From positions 41,433,554-41,493,553 of the forward strand of contig OX485803.1 of the NCBI GenBank assembly GCA_950295325.1: a stretch of 60,000 nucleotides of DNA, written 5' to 3'. The translations under genes were made by a program, and so were the position numbers. This document shows, in pieces, positions 1 to 13,171 of this stretch. Source of the DNA: Polytrichum commune (taxonomy: Eukaryota > Streptophyta > Polytrichopsida > Polytrichales > Polytrichaceae). Numbering within the stretch: the stretch's first letter is position 1; every line of letters starts with the position of its first letter. The notes beneath the pieces are model-generated. The model saw only the letters and a list, made by a program, of their open reading frames with translations. It did no database searches and had not been told where the DNA came from.

Positions 1-521
1 AAAGATCATAAGATGGTAGGAGCTGTGATGAAAATTATATGGAACATTACTAAAGGTGCAATGGTCCTTCTAATGGGCCAAAGATTCATGATGGCTACAT
101 ATGCACATCCATTAGGAAGGTGAAAACATAGCACACTATTTTTAAATGGCTATTGTAAAATTAACAACATCGAAGACCATGAGTTAGCCTGGTAGGATTT
201 ATTGTAAATGAATCTGTCCTCAACATATATGATAGTTGCTTAAGCAAAGACCTTTCATCCACGATGGATGAGCTTACATAAACGCCATGAACCCATGGGG
301 CTGACACTCCTGAAAATTAGAAACTATGTGTGGTCAAAAGGGTATTTTTTTAAGGATAGTATCAAAAGAAAATGAAGTGGTTTAAAAATAAAATGAGCCC
401 TACATAATATGTGATGCTCAATTCAAAATAACGTAGGGTGTCATAAATTCCATGAAATTAGGTTCATATTGTTTCTCAGCTACCATGATATAAAGGAACT
501 GCAAAAGGATCATAGTGTATA

Positions 522-1631
522 CAGTGGTGATTTTTCACAAGGTCCCCAACATGTCCAGGGTCATGTTCATAAAAAAAAACCTTTCCAGTGGATGGGTTCT
601 TAGAAAATGAACCGGTTTTTGGAAGTGTCAAATTCACTTTGGACGGGTTCTAAAAATAACAATTTGTTTGATAATTTTTTCCAGAAAAATAAATGGTACA
701 AATATCAATTACATTATGTCATATGTGACATGTGAATATAAGCATAATGCAATCAAACCACTAATACCCAATCAAAATATCCATCTTGAAGTGCTTGATT
801 CACCTGCATACATTAATTCATCAACCACAAAATTTATAACATTTATAACAAAATGTCAAAGATTATAATTGAAGGTAGACTTAGCAATTGAATAAGAATT
901 AGTATATATAAACATGTTCAAAAATTCAAAAATAAAGAGCTACTCACCCTTCAAAGAAGTGGATGAATTCTCCTATCCTTCATGTTTCTCCAAACAAGCA
1001 TCACTACATTCCAATTGATGTTTTCAACTGGAATATTTGCACATGAAATGCGCATCAAAGCATCAAAGGTCTCTAACTTCAAACTAGTACGCAGATGACT
1101 TTTGATTAGGTTTTGTCTAGAAAAACCCCTCTTGTGGAGGGAATGTGGGTGGTGACGGACGGGCGATGACGGGTGATGGATACACCTTGAGGATAGAGTG
1201 TGGGGAAAGAAATGAGAGATTGAAGGACAAGAAATAGAAAGAAATGATGGTGGCAGAGGAAATTAGAATGGGGTGTACTGGAAAGATGAAAATCGACAAC
1301 AAAAGACATATAATTGATGGGCATTGAAGGCATAATTTGTGAAGATCCTATTGTTTCCAAGTGCAAACAGTCAAATGCCAATATCTTTCGGTTTTTTGTT
1401 TTAATTTTTAATTTTTTTTCACCAACATTGTAAGAGACTTATTTATACGTATTGCGGGACGGGTATTTTCATTTCCAAACCGGTTTTGGGACGGGTTAGT
1501 TTTTCTTTAACCTTTCCATGGACGGGTTGGTTTAGAAACTACCAGTTTTGGGACTGGTTGCGATTTTTTTGCCTTTCAATTCAAGGTTTTTGGACGTGGA
1601 CGGGCAAAAACTTTGTGAAAAATCAGCCCTG
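522..1631. mobile_element. Non-autonomous hAT-like DNA transposon, 1.1 kb
   Basis: The left end reads CAGTGGTGATTTTTCACAA and the reverse complement of the right end reads CAGGGCTGATTTTTCACAA, a 19-bp terminal inverted repeat with two mismatches. An 8-bp direct duplication AGTGTATA sits outside both ends (514-521 and 1632-1639). A CAG-type end with an 8-bp duplication is the hAT signature. The subterminal 100-200 bp on both sides carry many copies of a GGACGGGT / CCGGTTTT motif, as expected for hAT transposase-binding subterminal repeats. No transposase frame is visible, so it needed a transposase from elsewhere. Superfamily call is inference from end structure. Confidence 0.72.
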
Positions 1632-2754
1632 AGTGTATACATTCCCCCATCCCGTCCATAGTGGATGAAAATTTGAGGCCAAACCGCATTGCAATGACTT
1701 ATTGGCTTTGACTTTTGAGAAGGTTTTTGAAATGAGTCCTAGTTTGGGCTTTGGTCAAATAATCAACTAGAACTGGCCACATGTGGAGGATAATCATAGA
1801 GCATAGCACTCTTTTGACCATCCACTTGTTGATCTATTATAAAACATATGGTACATGAAAATGACTAACCGCAAAATAAAATAATAATAAAATAATAATA
1901 GAATTCAATTGAACGACTTATTAATTGCTTGTGAGCAAGATAATATCCCCCCCCAAAAAAACCAAAAAAATACCAACAACAACAACAACAACAATACCCT
2001 CTCCACACACGATTTCCGTAAGTCACACCAAGTATTGACCCTAGGCATGAACCACAAACTCTATCCAATGGCTCGGGCTTTGTGGCTACATTCATTAGGT
2101 ACATTCATCCAATATAGATGAACCGTTTTAGTTATAACAATGCCTTCTAATTGAGGTCCTATTAAATCCAGTTGAACCCCACTAAACCAATCTGGAATCT
2201 GGGATCTCTAGTGTCACTTAAAATGTTTAATCAATTTTAAAAAGTAAGACTATAGAATAGCTTGCTATTTACTTACCTTCCCAATGAGCATTGCATTTAC
2301 CTAGACACCATGAAGCTTGACCTCCATCCTACTCAAAAAGAAAATTCATATATACATTGAAGTGGGTGGCAAGTGGATGGGTGCACTTAAGTTGACCTAA
2401 TCTATCCTTTGTTTACACTTGTCAAAATTTGTCACTATATTCGTTAATAAGAGACTTTGGAAAGTTTCAAAATAAATGTAATTGATTTAATATATGGTTC
2501 AATTTCTTATTGTAATGACATGTATGTGTGCCAAATCGGTTAGTGATGCCCATACAAATTGCTTTATTCAGTCACCTTTGATATATTATTTTCTTGTTTT
2601 TCTTGTTCTTTATTTGACAATTACATCCTTAAATAGTCTCAATATCATGAATAAAATCTCCAAAAACTGATTGTAGTGATTAAATGCTATAGTTTGCTGA
2701 GATCTTCCAAATTGGTGTGGACCAAGATGAGAATGAGGACCCACCACTACAAGA

Positions 2755-2790
2755 ACACACACACACACACACACACATGTGTGTGTGTGT
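2755..2790. repeat. Palindromic (AC)n/(GT)n microsatellite
   Basis: A run of AC dinucleotides passes directly into GT dinucleotides through a central ATGT, so the tract is its own inverted repeat and can fold into a long hairpin. Confidence 0.85.
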
Positions 2791-2963
2791 CCTAGGTAAT
2801 TGACTTGCGTTATTGAAAACTTGTTCTACGTCACTAGAAAATCCACAAATCTACCACTGTAGTAGATTTCTTCTTTCGCCGACAAAGGACAATTGTCAAG
2901 GACTCATATGCTATGAGTAGACCCTAAGTTAATTCAAACTCCTCATAGTAGATGGGGTGCAAC

Positions 2964-3623
2964 CAGAGTTCGGGAAGTTTTTGAAGCCTTAGTGGCTAAT
3001 TGCCGGTAGTTGCTACGAAGGGTTGGATTTTTTCCAATTTACATCGGCAAGAGCCGGTCTTTTGTAAAATCAATCGGCAAAGTGCCTATATTTTCATATT
3101 TTCATTGGCCAATATTTGATTAAATGGAATTCATATTGGCACTAATTGTTTTAAAAATGTATGAAAAGTTATTAGAAATCATTTCTTAGTACAAAATCTT
3201 GAATAAGTGAAAAGAAAGGCATGTTCAAAACTTTAAATTTGAAGAGTTAATATCCTTAGCAGAAATTGAACCTAGCAATGCCTTCACCGCTTGAAGGCCA
3301 AGGGTCCCCCAATTCTTCATAGAAGCAATTGGATTTGGTCATGGAAAGGTTGCATAATTCAAAAAGTTTAAGGTTTAGGATACTTCCTCAAGTGCATCAT
3401 CAGATGCCCCATACAAATAACGCTCTGGATGCTTCCAGCTGAAACCCAGTAACTCACAAGAAGAATCGGCTACATTTCCGGGACATTTTTTGATCCATCG
3501 GCTAATTGCCGGAGGATTGAAGTTACAATCGGATTGCCATCCGATGGTTGGAAATTTGGACCAGCCATGAGGGGAAATCCATCGGCTGATAATGAACTAG
3601 CCGTCGGTTTTCCCCGAACATAG
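2964..3623. mobile_element. Non-autonomous hAT-like element, twin copy 1 (660 bp)
   Basis: The ends are CAGAGTTCGGG on the left and CCCCGAACATAG on the right, a short imperfect inverted repeat. The element is flanked by GGTGCAAC and GGTGCACC (2956-2963 and 3624-3631), an 8-bp target duplication with one change. The whole 660 bp recurs almost identically at 15620-16279, in the same orientation and at the same length. The interior carries repeated ATCGGC/GCCGAT words and a 7-bp hairpin (GCCTTCA ... TGAAGGC). There is no coding frame. hAT assignment is inferred from the CAG end and 8-bp duplication. Confidence 0.78.
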
Positions 3624-5452
3624 GGTGCACCTATTCCTTAATTACACCGGGTTTCAAGATATTTGACGGTGTGATGATGACTCAAGTTCACGGTCATTCA
3701 TGACACTACCTTATATATCTCCATTAAATATCACTCCAAGATTTTTCCCCAAAATCATCCCCAAATGTCCGACCTCAAGCCGTGCCGATAGGTACTACAA
3801 TAGTGTCCTCGAATCCCGACTCTCACTCACTCACTCACTCACTCACTCACTCCCCCAATTTGTGTGGCTAGGGTTGTAACTTGGAGACACCAAAATGGGT
3901 TTGCGGAAGATATTTGGTGAACAATTCACCAAGAGTTTCTATCCACATGATTCAAAGAGCTCCTGAATTGTCTACGAGATTATTCTTAACTATCTATGAG
4001 ATCATTCGTAGATTATCTAGATCGCGTGTTTGCATTTCATTATTCTCAACATGAGCGTCTAGAACGAAGAGAGAGATATCCCGTTTTTGTATCTTGTGAA
4101 ATGGCTAATCTATGTGAAGTGGCTAATGCATGTGGAGCTCTCCCCATGCATACATGTTCCTTGCACCGAATGAGTCTACAATGTCACATAACATTGCTAA
4201 GTGGCTAGCAAATAGTCTCTTTTTCAAAGAACGAGGTTGCTATTCTTAATTTTTTTAAATTAAAGAAACCGCTGATTTTTTCAGTTGCTTTTCGAGATCT
4301 CCACAACACATAGCCAGCATGAGTGCTCCCCGTAAACAGAGGATCCCATGATTGAAGGATAATGAATCTCACCTGATACTTGGTCCCACAGAATGCAACC
4401 AAGGGATTGGGTAATGGTATGCGAATAATGGGGTGGTGACATGTCCTATCCTCATTCCCATTGGAGCCGGGGTCACTTACAATGTGCAACTTCCACATAC
4501 ATAGTTTGAATGCGATACTTTAATACTTGTGTACTATTTGATAAAATCTACATCCAAATTGCCATCATATGATGAAGTTCCCTATACAATAATAATTACC
4601 TCTATAACTATGAGTAGTGTTGTTGTTTGTGAATAGAATAATGTTTTAATAAATTTTTATGAGTTTTATTATCCATACATAGTGGTGGATAGGATTCAAA
4701 CACTCATATAGGGCCCTTTTGTTTAATTCTTGTACAAATTCATGGCATATTTGAGTTTTAGATTTCTCGTTGAATAAAATAAAATAAAATAGATTGGAAT
4801 TAAGCTTTTCATGACGATGCACAAAATAATATCATGAATTTTGGGAATAATTAAATTATATATTGCGCATTTTTACTGACAGATCTTACTACTTCAATCA
4901 GGTGTGAACTACACTTCTTCTTGTGACATGTGTTAGTTGCATGTGTTGTATTATGAGTGGAAAAATACATATCCAGAGTGATTATTTGACCGCATCTCTT
5001 CTCAAAGCATGTATGATTACAAGTGTCACCATATAGTTCCACATTGGTTATCCCAATTAGTGCGCGTGGTACTAATTCCCGAAATATGCACTATATTGCC
5101 AAATCTAAACACTAGTGATTGCTGAATTTTATTTTATAGAGTGATGCCAAATTCATGAATGCATATTTATTTACCAAACATTTCAAGAAAATCAATGCAT
5201 GTTCTAAGTTGTTTGTGCAATGCATGATTTGTTTTGGTGATCTTGAAGCTACTTCTTCTTCTTCTTTTCAGTCGGTGCCACTCCTTCTCAGGCATTTCCT
5301 AACAACAAGAAACCAAAAAGAGCTTGCTTTGAGAATTTTTGTTACTTTGATAGTTTGGATTCTTGGAACCCTAAATCTTATTGTGGCACTAATTTCGCAG
5401 CATAAAGAAATTTAGTATCACCTTCACTAACTTCCCACATGATCACCCTCAC

Positions 5453-5456
<4 letters not shown>
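3624..5456. other. Gene-free interval
   Basis: AT-rich intergenic DNA. The only clear structure is an (ACTC)n microsatellite at about 3823-3851. Small frames here (for example about 4205-4498 on the minus strand) match no family I recognise. Confidence 0.6.
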
Positions 5457-5497
<41 letters not shown>

Positions 5498-6440
5498 AGT
5501 TCTTGGCAGGCCATTAAAAGACTATAACACTTTGTATAAATGACCCTATATAAGGTTCCACCTTAGGGGCCCAGCAAAAAGGGGGTTTAAAAAAAAAAAA
5601 AAAAAAAAAAACTCAGCCGTAGATCCAGAACTTGCATCTAAGGTCATAAAAGTTTACCTAATCGTATAATAAGAGGAAGCCAACCTCAGTACTTCCTTTC
5701 CAAGAGTAAACCACATTAGCAGTTTACTCTAAGTAACTTCTGGGATTAGGGTAAACGTGACGTGAGTTTGTAGGAAGTGGAAGTGACTGACTTCAAGCTT
5801 TGAACGTCAAAGATAGCAAATGGCTAAAGAGCAGGTAAAATACTCATTGAAAGTATTGAGTATTGTGTATGATGGGGATACTAAATGTTTGATTATGCCG
5901 TATAAGTTTGTGTGACATAGATAACAATTGGGTTCTGCTGTAATTCACCTCGTGTACGTTACTAACCCTCTCCGTGGATTTGGTTGGTGGCATGGGCACA
6001 GGTGAGGTAGACCCTTCACAAATATGACGGCCACATTAGGTTTTGTATACCATCTGATTGCAAAATAGTGTGTGTAGATGAAGGTTACATATAATATATG
6101 CAATGACCAGTTTTAGTCTACATTGCAAGTTATTGAGCATTTGATTGGTGTTACCATCTTTACATTTGATTTATTGGAGCTCAGTTGTAAGGAGACTATG
6201 ATAGGGTTTACATTGGAAAACCTTAGTATTATGGAATACTCCAAGGTTTTACTTGTAACAGAAATCTTTGTAAGAAGCTCCAAAGTGTTATGTTTTAGCA
6301 TTTGCATTGCAATGGGATGGGGGAATGATCCCACCCACCCTCCCATGTTTTGATAGATACATAGATATATGGAAGAATGGTATGGCCTCTTGCCAAGAGG
6401 ATGTTATGTGAAAAAGAACTATGCTTGAAAGTAAGCTTAG
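5457..6440 (-). repeat. Diverged solo terminal repeat of the 36.7-44 kb retroelement family
   Basis: This begins with a (TC)n tract at 5457-5493, the complement of the (GA)n tracts that end the retroelement terminal repeats. About 5910-6040 is a clear reverse-complement match to 43460-43570 (shared block around the TTCACCTCGTGTACGTTACT word). About 6300-6420 matches the reverse complement of 43045-43160 (shared block around AATGGTATGGCCTCTTG). Order and orientation are preserved, so this is a lone diverged copy of the repeat at 43021-43999. The poly(A) run at 5588-5610 lies inside it. Exact edges are approximate. Confidence 0.7.
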
Positions 6441-7675
6441 CTTCTCTCAAGAAATGCCCAACTCTCATATGCATGTCTTCAAACACAAAAATACTTTCAT
6501 ATTCATTTATTCTTATTTTTAGATGAGTCTATCGTTCATATTCACATAAATCATGTTTACAAGGAAAGTTTAGAGCATGTCATGTTCAATTGTTTATTTT
6601 TAAGAGAGCCCAATATTAATTTGACGCTTGCTTTGTCACTCCTCAAGCTTTAAACATTTCCACATGAGAGTTTCAAGCCAAACAACAATGCTATTCTTTG
6701 AATTTCTAAGCAAGAATTCACCACTGGTAATTATGACGTGCACAAAATTGATGATAGCAATGTGTACTTCTAGTAACCAAAAACATATAAAAATGCAGGA
6801 GAGATGGATTATGATACTCTGATAGATATTTCTCACTATTGCAAAAAATTACAATGGTCACCTCCTTGGGACTATTGAGATTTTTTTCCATGTAGTCTCT
6901 TTAGGTTGATGTGGTGTTCTCTCTAAATGTTACTAACATTGTGTGATTGTCATGAGGTACACAAGGCTAATTTAGTTAGCTTCTTGAATCGGACACCTAT
7001 TTTTGGTTCTTAATTGGCGACACAATTGCTCTATTTCAGTGGGCAAGAAATGCATTGTAATTTAGCCACCACCTTAATGATATTTGGGTTAGTCAGCTTC
7101 ACAAAAATCAGACTACACCCACCATCTTCCATAATAAGAAGTGATATCCACTGAGCTATGACATGCTTAATTTTTGTGGATGAGGTGGGCAAATTAGGAT
7201 GTGCCATGTGGTTGTGAGGTGCCAACTAGCTTATATTGTGGGTATTCTAGTGAGAAGCCATTCTAGCAGCATTTTGTATTACCTGTGACCACTTTAGAGG
7301 TATGACACAACCAATATTGACAGTAAAACTTGATTTTCAATGGCAAATGGCCCACGCAAAATATCCTAATGATGTCGTCCACTTACACAACACTGAATGA
7401 TAAAGGAGTTCCCACCCAATAACATCATATTGGAAGCAAAGAATCTTTGATTGTGGAGCTTAGATCCACACCTAGTTTTCGTCAACTCTAGTTTTAGCGA
7501 TTTCAAATCCTTTGGTCACGATTTGCAATTGCAAACTTGCTGCAAGCTTCCAATGCTCAAATCCATTGGCTCGATTCCTCAGAGCTGGAGTGCCCACATT
7601 AGCCTCGTTTACCTTATGGTTGTTCCTTGACAAATGTACTCTAACTTAATGTGCATTGCTATTGCATTAAGTTTA

Positions 7676-8052
7676 GGGGCATATTTACATGAAAGCAATT
7701 AGGCCATGGCTATTGAGATTCCTTGAATTCTCATTGGTTGAGAGTGCAATGGGCCTGCACTTTAGGTTTACACAAGGGTAGTTTTGGAGTACAACCCATA
7801 ACATCTTCAGTAGAATCCCACATGGCAAGTATGGATAATGATGGTTGGGATTAAATGGATTTTCTTTTAGAACAAATTTTGAAGGTAAACTTGATGGAAT
7901 TTGCGGTGGGAATTTGGATTTACACTAAGAACTTGTACTCTCTAGAAAACTTTAGGCTACATTCCATAGACTTCTCTATGATCTCATTCAAGACAAGGGG
8001 TACCATGGTCATTTAAGAGCCATGGCCTAATGCCTTTGGTGTAAACATACCC
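7676..8052. mobile_element. Tourist/PIF-Harbinger-like MITE (~377 bp)
   Basis: The left end (GGGGCATATTTACATGAAAG, then a block with TTAGGCCATGGCT) pairs with the reverse complement of the right end (GGGTATGTTTACACCAAAGG, then TTAGGCCATGGCT), an inverted repeat of roughly 45 bp with gaps. It is flanked by TTA on the left (7673-7675) and TAA on the right (8053-8055), close to the 3-bp TWA duplication of PIF/Harbinger elements. No coding content. Confidence 0.65.
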
Positions 8053-11000
8053 TAAGTTTTGATTTTGTTTATTTGTTTATTTATTTATTTATGCTTCTTA
8101 TTCAATCTAGAAAAAATGCATTCAGATGTAGAAAATATTATGTACCATTTGCTCTGTCATGCAAGGAACATACAACATTAAGGTTGCGAGCCTATTGTGG
8201 ATGATTTTTTATAATGATTTGATTTATATCCCAACTATCTCATCCTTTTAAATTCAAGTTTAGAGCCATGATAATTGGATCACATGTCAAATTTTTTTTA
8301 AGGGTTTCTTAAGTCAAAATATTCTTTGACTCATTGTGCTCGGTGTAGCCATCTATTTGTCAAGCCCCACCTTTAAAGTGGGATAATGTGCTTCTTGAGT
8401 AACCAATTTTGGTCTTTGCTCAAGAACCTCATGATACTACGGTTTGAAATTCCCATATCTTGGGGTGCTTATACTATAGTTCAAGTGGATGGCAATTTGC
8501 ATCTTGACCTTGGAACGTTGCAATTGCAGTGAGAGCTTCCTAAGGAGCTAAAGTGCATGAACCCCGGGAGGGTGGGGGTGCACCATTCATTAAAACCAAG
8601 AATCATGTGCGTTTGCAATATATTCTTAAAATCTCCTATACAAAAGTTTTTTGTTTTTTTTTTGTGGAATCAAGCATTACACATTCAATTTTAGTGATAA
8701 AAGTACAAGTGTCAATATGTATACATGAATTAATATATCAATATATTGTCATTTACATAAGTACACAAATATACTATTGAATAAAAATCAACCCCTATCA
8801 TGTGTATAATACAAAACCCTACCATTCATCAACACAATCATTTTTAGACTTCTTCCTCCCCATAATGTAGCTCATAAGCATCTAAATTTGCAATAAATGC
8901 CAATTGCAAGTATTGTTTCTAAGTCTACCATGAAATGAATAGTACGATTGTATGCCTGCTTGCTATTGGTTCCTTTTATCCCAGGATAAGCCCTTTTTAA
9001 AAAAACTCATGCTCTGAAGTCTAATGACACTACCATGCAAGTACGAATGTTGTATATTCTTTATCTAAGATCCTCCATACATGTACATAACTATTGATAT
9101 GTACTTTGTATAGCATATGAATACATAGTACCAAGCAAAGTTCACTAATACCCCTTTTGTGCACTCACATATAGTCTTGTGTGTTTAGTATAGTGCACCC
9201 CCCGGGTGCATGAACAAATTCTTTTGACCAATTAAATGCTTCCATATACTAATCACTTTGTTCAATCCTATTCTTGCTTTAATGAAATACTCATAAGTAA
9301 AGTGTATCACAATCAACACAAATCTAGTGACAATTCAACACATACAAACGTACATGAATTCTCCAAAACATATATGAAACTCATATACAAGGAGTACATA
9401 GACAAAACATATTGTGGTTCAAATCTTGCCATAACAACACTCCAAGCATACTCCAAACGCTATATCAATTCTTGCTCAAAGTCAACTATAGCGTCCTCCT
9501 TGGAGGAGTGTTCCCATCTAGTTGCACTTATTGATTCATGAGGGTGGGTTTACATTAGAGTCCGTTTCCAAAGAAATTTCAAAATTGAGCAAACTTTATT
9601 GGGTCGAGACTAGAAGGCCCCTAGAATATTAAATGCAAGGAATTGACACTAAAGGCCGAATCCAGAATATGGGAAAAATGAGGTGGCACTGATGTGCCAC
9701 CACTTTCCCACCATATCTTGTAGGTCCTAACTCAATATAACACTCCACCCAATTTGAGAAACCAAACTTCAAGCCTCCCTCGATCTTGGGTCCAATCCTG
9801 AGCCCGGAAGTAAGGTCCATTAACTGGTGTTTTGGACCCCGCATTTTCTTGGACCCTGACCCTTAGTAAACATATGATGGCTAATGATCACAACAATACG
9901 TATGTCAAGCTCCACTTCCCAGTGGCTAGAGCTTCGTGGTGTCTATTTAAACTCATCCTCCATGTCAAACATCGATTTAAGTCCGCGAGAGCACCTTGGG
10001 TGGTAAGGTGTTTAGGGTAGGTTCGACACATATTTATTTAGATTTTGAGTAAAGTGCCACACATCGCTTTTCTATTAGTCAAAATCTCTACAATATCCTT
10101 AAAAAAAAAAATTCAGCATCGAGTGCCAAACATGCTTAACACCTACAATAATTTTGGATCTCTTGGTGTGCCATTTATGAAGGCATCTAATCTATAATAG
10201 AATCTATCAAGCTATGGAATAGTAGGTCAATACGATTTCACCTTCCTAATGAATGAGTTTATGATCGTAAAGCTCTAGCGGCTTCTTGTATACTAAGATA
10301 CACGAACCTTATTCTGTCATTTATGTTCCTCAGACACCTGTATATGAGGGGTGTGTGGCAAGGTTAGATCTAAGAACATACACCCAACAACACATGAGTC
10401 TAAAAGAGATTGGATTACATGTTCAAAATTTATCAACCATTCTAGACTCAATATTCAACCCAATTGTGGGGACTTGGTCAATCATATAAAGAATTGGCAT
10501 ACATGCACTTTTGATGATCACAATCAAATAAAGGAGATTCCAATGTTGAATCCGATTCTTGCTACTGCTTCATCATATATTTGCTAATGCTTCACAAGTT
10601 CCGTTACACAATCTCATCAGTAGAAGAAACTCATCGAAATAAACACCCACATACCTGACTAATTCCTTGCCCAAGTTCCATTTCAATCGGCTACTCAATC
10701 TTGCTTGCATCTGCACATGAAGCCCTGGAGACCAATTTTTGCACAATTGTCTGTATAATCTGTGCCTTGCATAATCCACTGTGTTCAGGCTAATTCTCCA
10801 TTTTAGAAGCAATGCACTTCACGGTGCACACAGATTAAATTTCTTCGCACTGCATGCATGACCCAAAATTCACACCAAAGCCTTAGGATGGCTACAAAAC
10901 AATTTCAAGTCACAATTCTTGTTTCTTCAAACTCTAAGGTGGATCTATATACAGAAGTGGAGGTTGTATAGTATCCATATGTGAGCCAACAACATCCTTT

Positions 11001-12809
11001 AGGGATTGACGAGGGATATGTACCAAGTTTTAGAGATTCTTGCCTCAACAAGGAATGTATAGAGGAACTTCTACATTATTCTCGTTCATGAAAAATGTCT
11101 TCATCTATAAGAGAGCTCCTCATATTGAATCCCAGATAGCTTTACAATTTTCTCTTTTAACCTTATTACTGGTGAACTTCTCAAATCTAACTTACCTTGA
11201 TGGTTGAGGCAATTCATATACAATTTGTGTGCCACAATTGTTACTAGATTTTTGGGATGGCAACCTGTGCCATGCATCAAAGAACCAATTGGATATTTGT
11301 GACTTGATCTCAGAAACTGAGGTTTGGAGAACACTCTAAAAACATTGGATCTAGTAAACTCAAGTTTACAGTACACGAAGCAACCTGCTGCACACAAGTT
11401 ATGTGTTCCAGACACAAAACTCTTGACACATAAAATCAAACAACTTGCATTGGTGGCAAAGCCTGAAACTTCTGCAGGCAACTACAGAATAGATTTATGA
11501 TTGATTCGAAAGCACCGAGGCCCTCACATGCTGAGTGGGATAGACAAGAAAGCCACAGGATTCGATCCCAGACACTGTGGAGGGCTCTCTATTCCGACAA
11601 GAAACGATTATTCTTCCTTCAAATTTTGCCACGTGTTATGCTCAAGTCGGCTAAGAGCACACTTGTATCCAACGCGGAACCTACATTCCCGCACGTGTAA
11701 AGCCGAAATAGAGCGCCCTCTACGGTAGTCTCAAAAGCGTTCTTGTACTTTTACTATAACCTTGGTGCAGACTCAAACAATTTGACTGCATGAACACAGA
11801 GACCTCAAGTTAGAACCTAACTAGCATGCCAAACTTACTAAGCTCAAATTGATACCAGACTTAAAACCTTTTGCCTGAGTGCACACAAAATCCATGTGCA
11901 GACACAAAAGGTAAGCTTCGTGGAGTGCACATAAATCCAATACCAGCATCTGAGTCTTAGGTGCGTCGATTAAAGAACAAATGCAAATCTACCATCGTTA
12001 TGGATTTGTAGATATTTTTAGTGATACAGAGCACATTTCCAGTGACGCATGATAGTTGCCCCAAGACTCGTATGCTTGCAGTGAACCATGTACAGAAACA
12101 CAACACCTACTACTTCAAATTGCATGTTCTTTGGCTCCAAGAAAAAGAATTGCTCCAGACACAGCATAGCCAAAAGCAAATTTAAACACCAATCCAGCAA
12201 TCTACATGTCATTTCTGTTACATGCAACTGAAATGACAAACCTCGATCCTGACAATCAAAGAAGAGAAAAACTGAATTGAGAGACCTTGTGCAGGGAATC
12301 AACGTAATGAAAACACAACATGAAATTGAGAGGCCAAAGCTGAATTGATGCGAAGCCAACCAACCCAAAACCCACCAAAAACACACACACCAAACATACA
12401 TTTAAGCTTACGACAAACATGATTTTCACTGAATGGACAACAAGGTTCGTTGTGGCAGGGTTTAGGGTTTAGTGTTCAGTTGAAGTGGTCTAGTTGTTAG
12501 TCCCAAACCAGAGTTTTCATCTAGGGTCTGCCATTGGGATTGATCTAAAAGGTATGTGGGTGATATTTCGTTAGTTTTTCATGTTCTTCATCTTCTACTC
12601 ATCAGAATTATGTAACAAAATTTCAGTTGCATAATATTAACAAATCTATGATGAAGCATCAACAACAATCGGAATGAATATTGGACATTCTTTGATTCAT
12701 TTATGGTTATTGAAAGTGCACTTGCATTGAGGAATTGTGGTGACTAGTGAGTCATTAGTAAGTGGTCAACATATTATTGTTAACCACTTACTTAATATGT
12801 TCATCGCTT
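8053..12809. other. Gene-free interval of 4.7 kb
   Basis: I see no gene, RNA or well-bounded transposon here. Similar C/G-rich words (GTGCATGAACCCCGGG near 8552 and CCCCCCGGGTGCATGAAC near 9199) sit about 650 bp apart and could mark another decayed element. Two minus-strand frames of about 126 residues (11101-11481 and 12018-12401) show no recognisable domain and are probably chance. Confidence 0.55.
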
Positions 12810-13171
12810 ACTACACTAAATATGATATTTAATGTCACCAATTCTAATCGACTTGCTCAATACTAATTGTAAACTGTGGTATAGTGTCACCAACACTAAA
12901 TGTTAACCCATCATTATTTGTCATTCCTTGTAATTTTTTGGGGGGATATAGATTAACAGTGTCACAATTATTGTCACTTACCAAGTGCTTTTTCATCCAA
13001 ATTTCAATCATCCATGATTATATTTCATCACAAGTTGCTGACAAGAGAAGGTAGGGTTTTGGCCAATGGATGACCTCATTTGTCATCCATGACAGTATTT
13101 GTTCATTTATTCATAAGAAGTATCATCCAAAAAGTTTTCATAGTGACACTAAACATCATATTTAGTGTAGT
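12810..13171. mobile_element. MITE with palindromic ends, copy 1 (~362 bp)
   Basis: The left end is ACTACACTAAATATGATATT and the reverse complement of the right end is ACTACACTAAATATGATGTT; the terminal inverted repeats run about 30 bp. Each end is itself a near-palindrome of the form ACACTAAA-N7-TTTAGTGT. The interior matches copy 2 at 16613-16993 along its length. No clear target duplication is visible, so the superfamily is uncertain. Confidence 0.75.

Noticed and set aside
3270-3310. tRNA-like GAATTGAACCTAGCAATG block within the hAT twins
   Set aside because: The hairpin has a 7-bp stem with a 5-base loop and lacks a cloverleaf; it is an internal part of the transposon.
11555-11580. tRNA T-arm-like word (AGGATTCGATCCCA)
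   Set aside because: No D-arm, anticodon arm or acceptor stem can be built around it.
11101-12401. Two minus-strand proteins of about 126 residues
   Set aside because: No domain, Cys/Phe-rich composition typical of chance frames in T-rich DNA, and no splice or promoter support.
12811-13171. CACTA (En/Spm) assignment of the palindromic MITEs
   Set aside because: Although the ends contain CACTA/TAGTG, the flanking 3-bp duplication expected for CACTA elements is absent and symmetry extends beyond the CACTA word.
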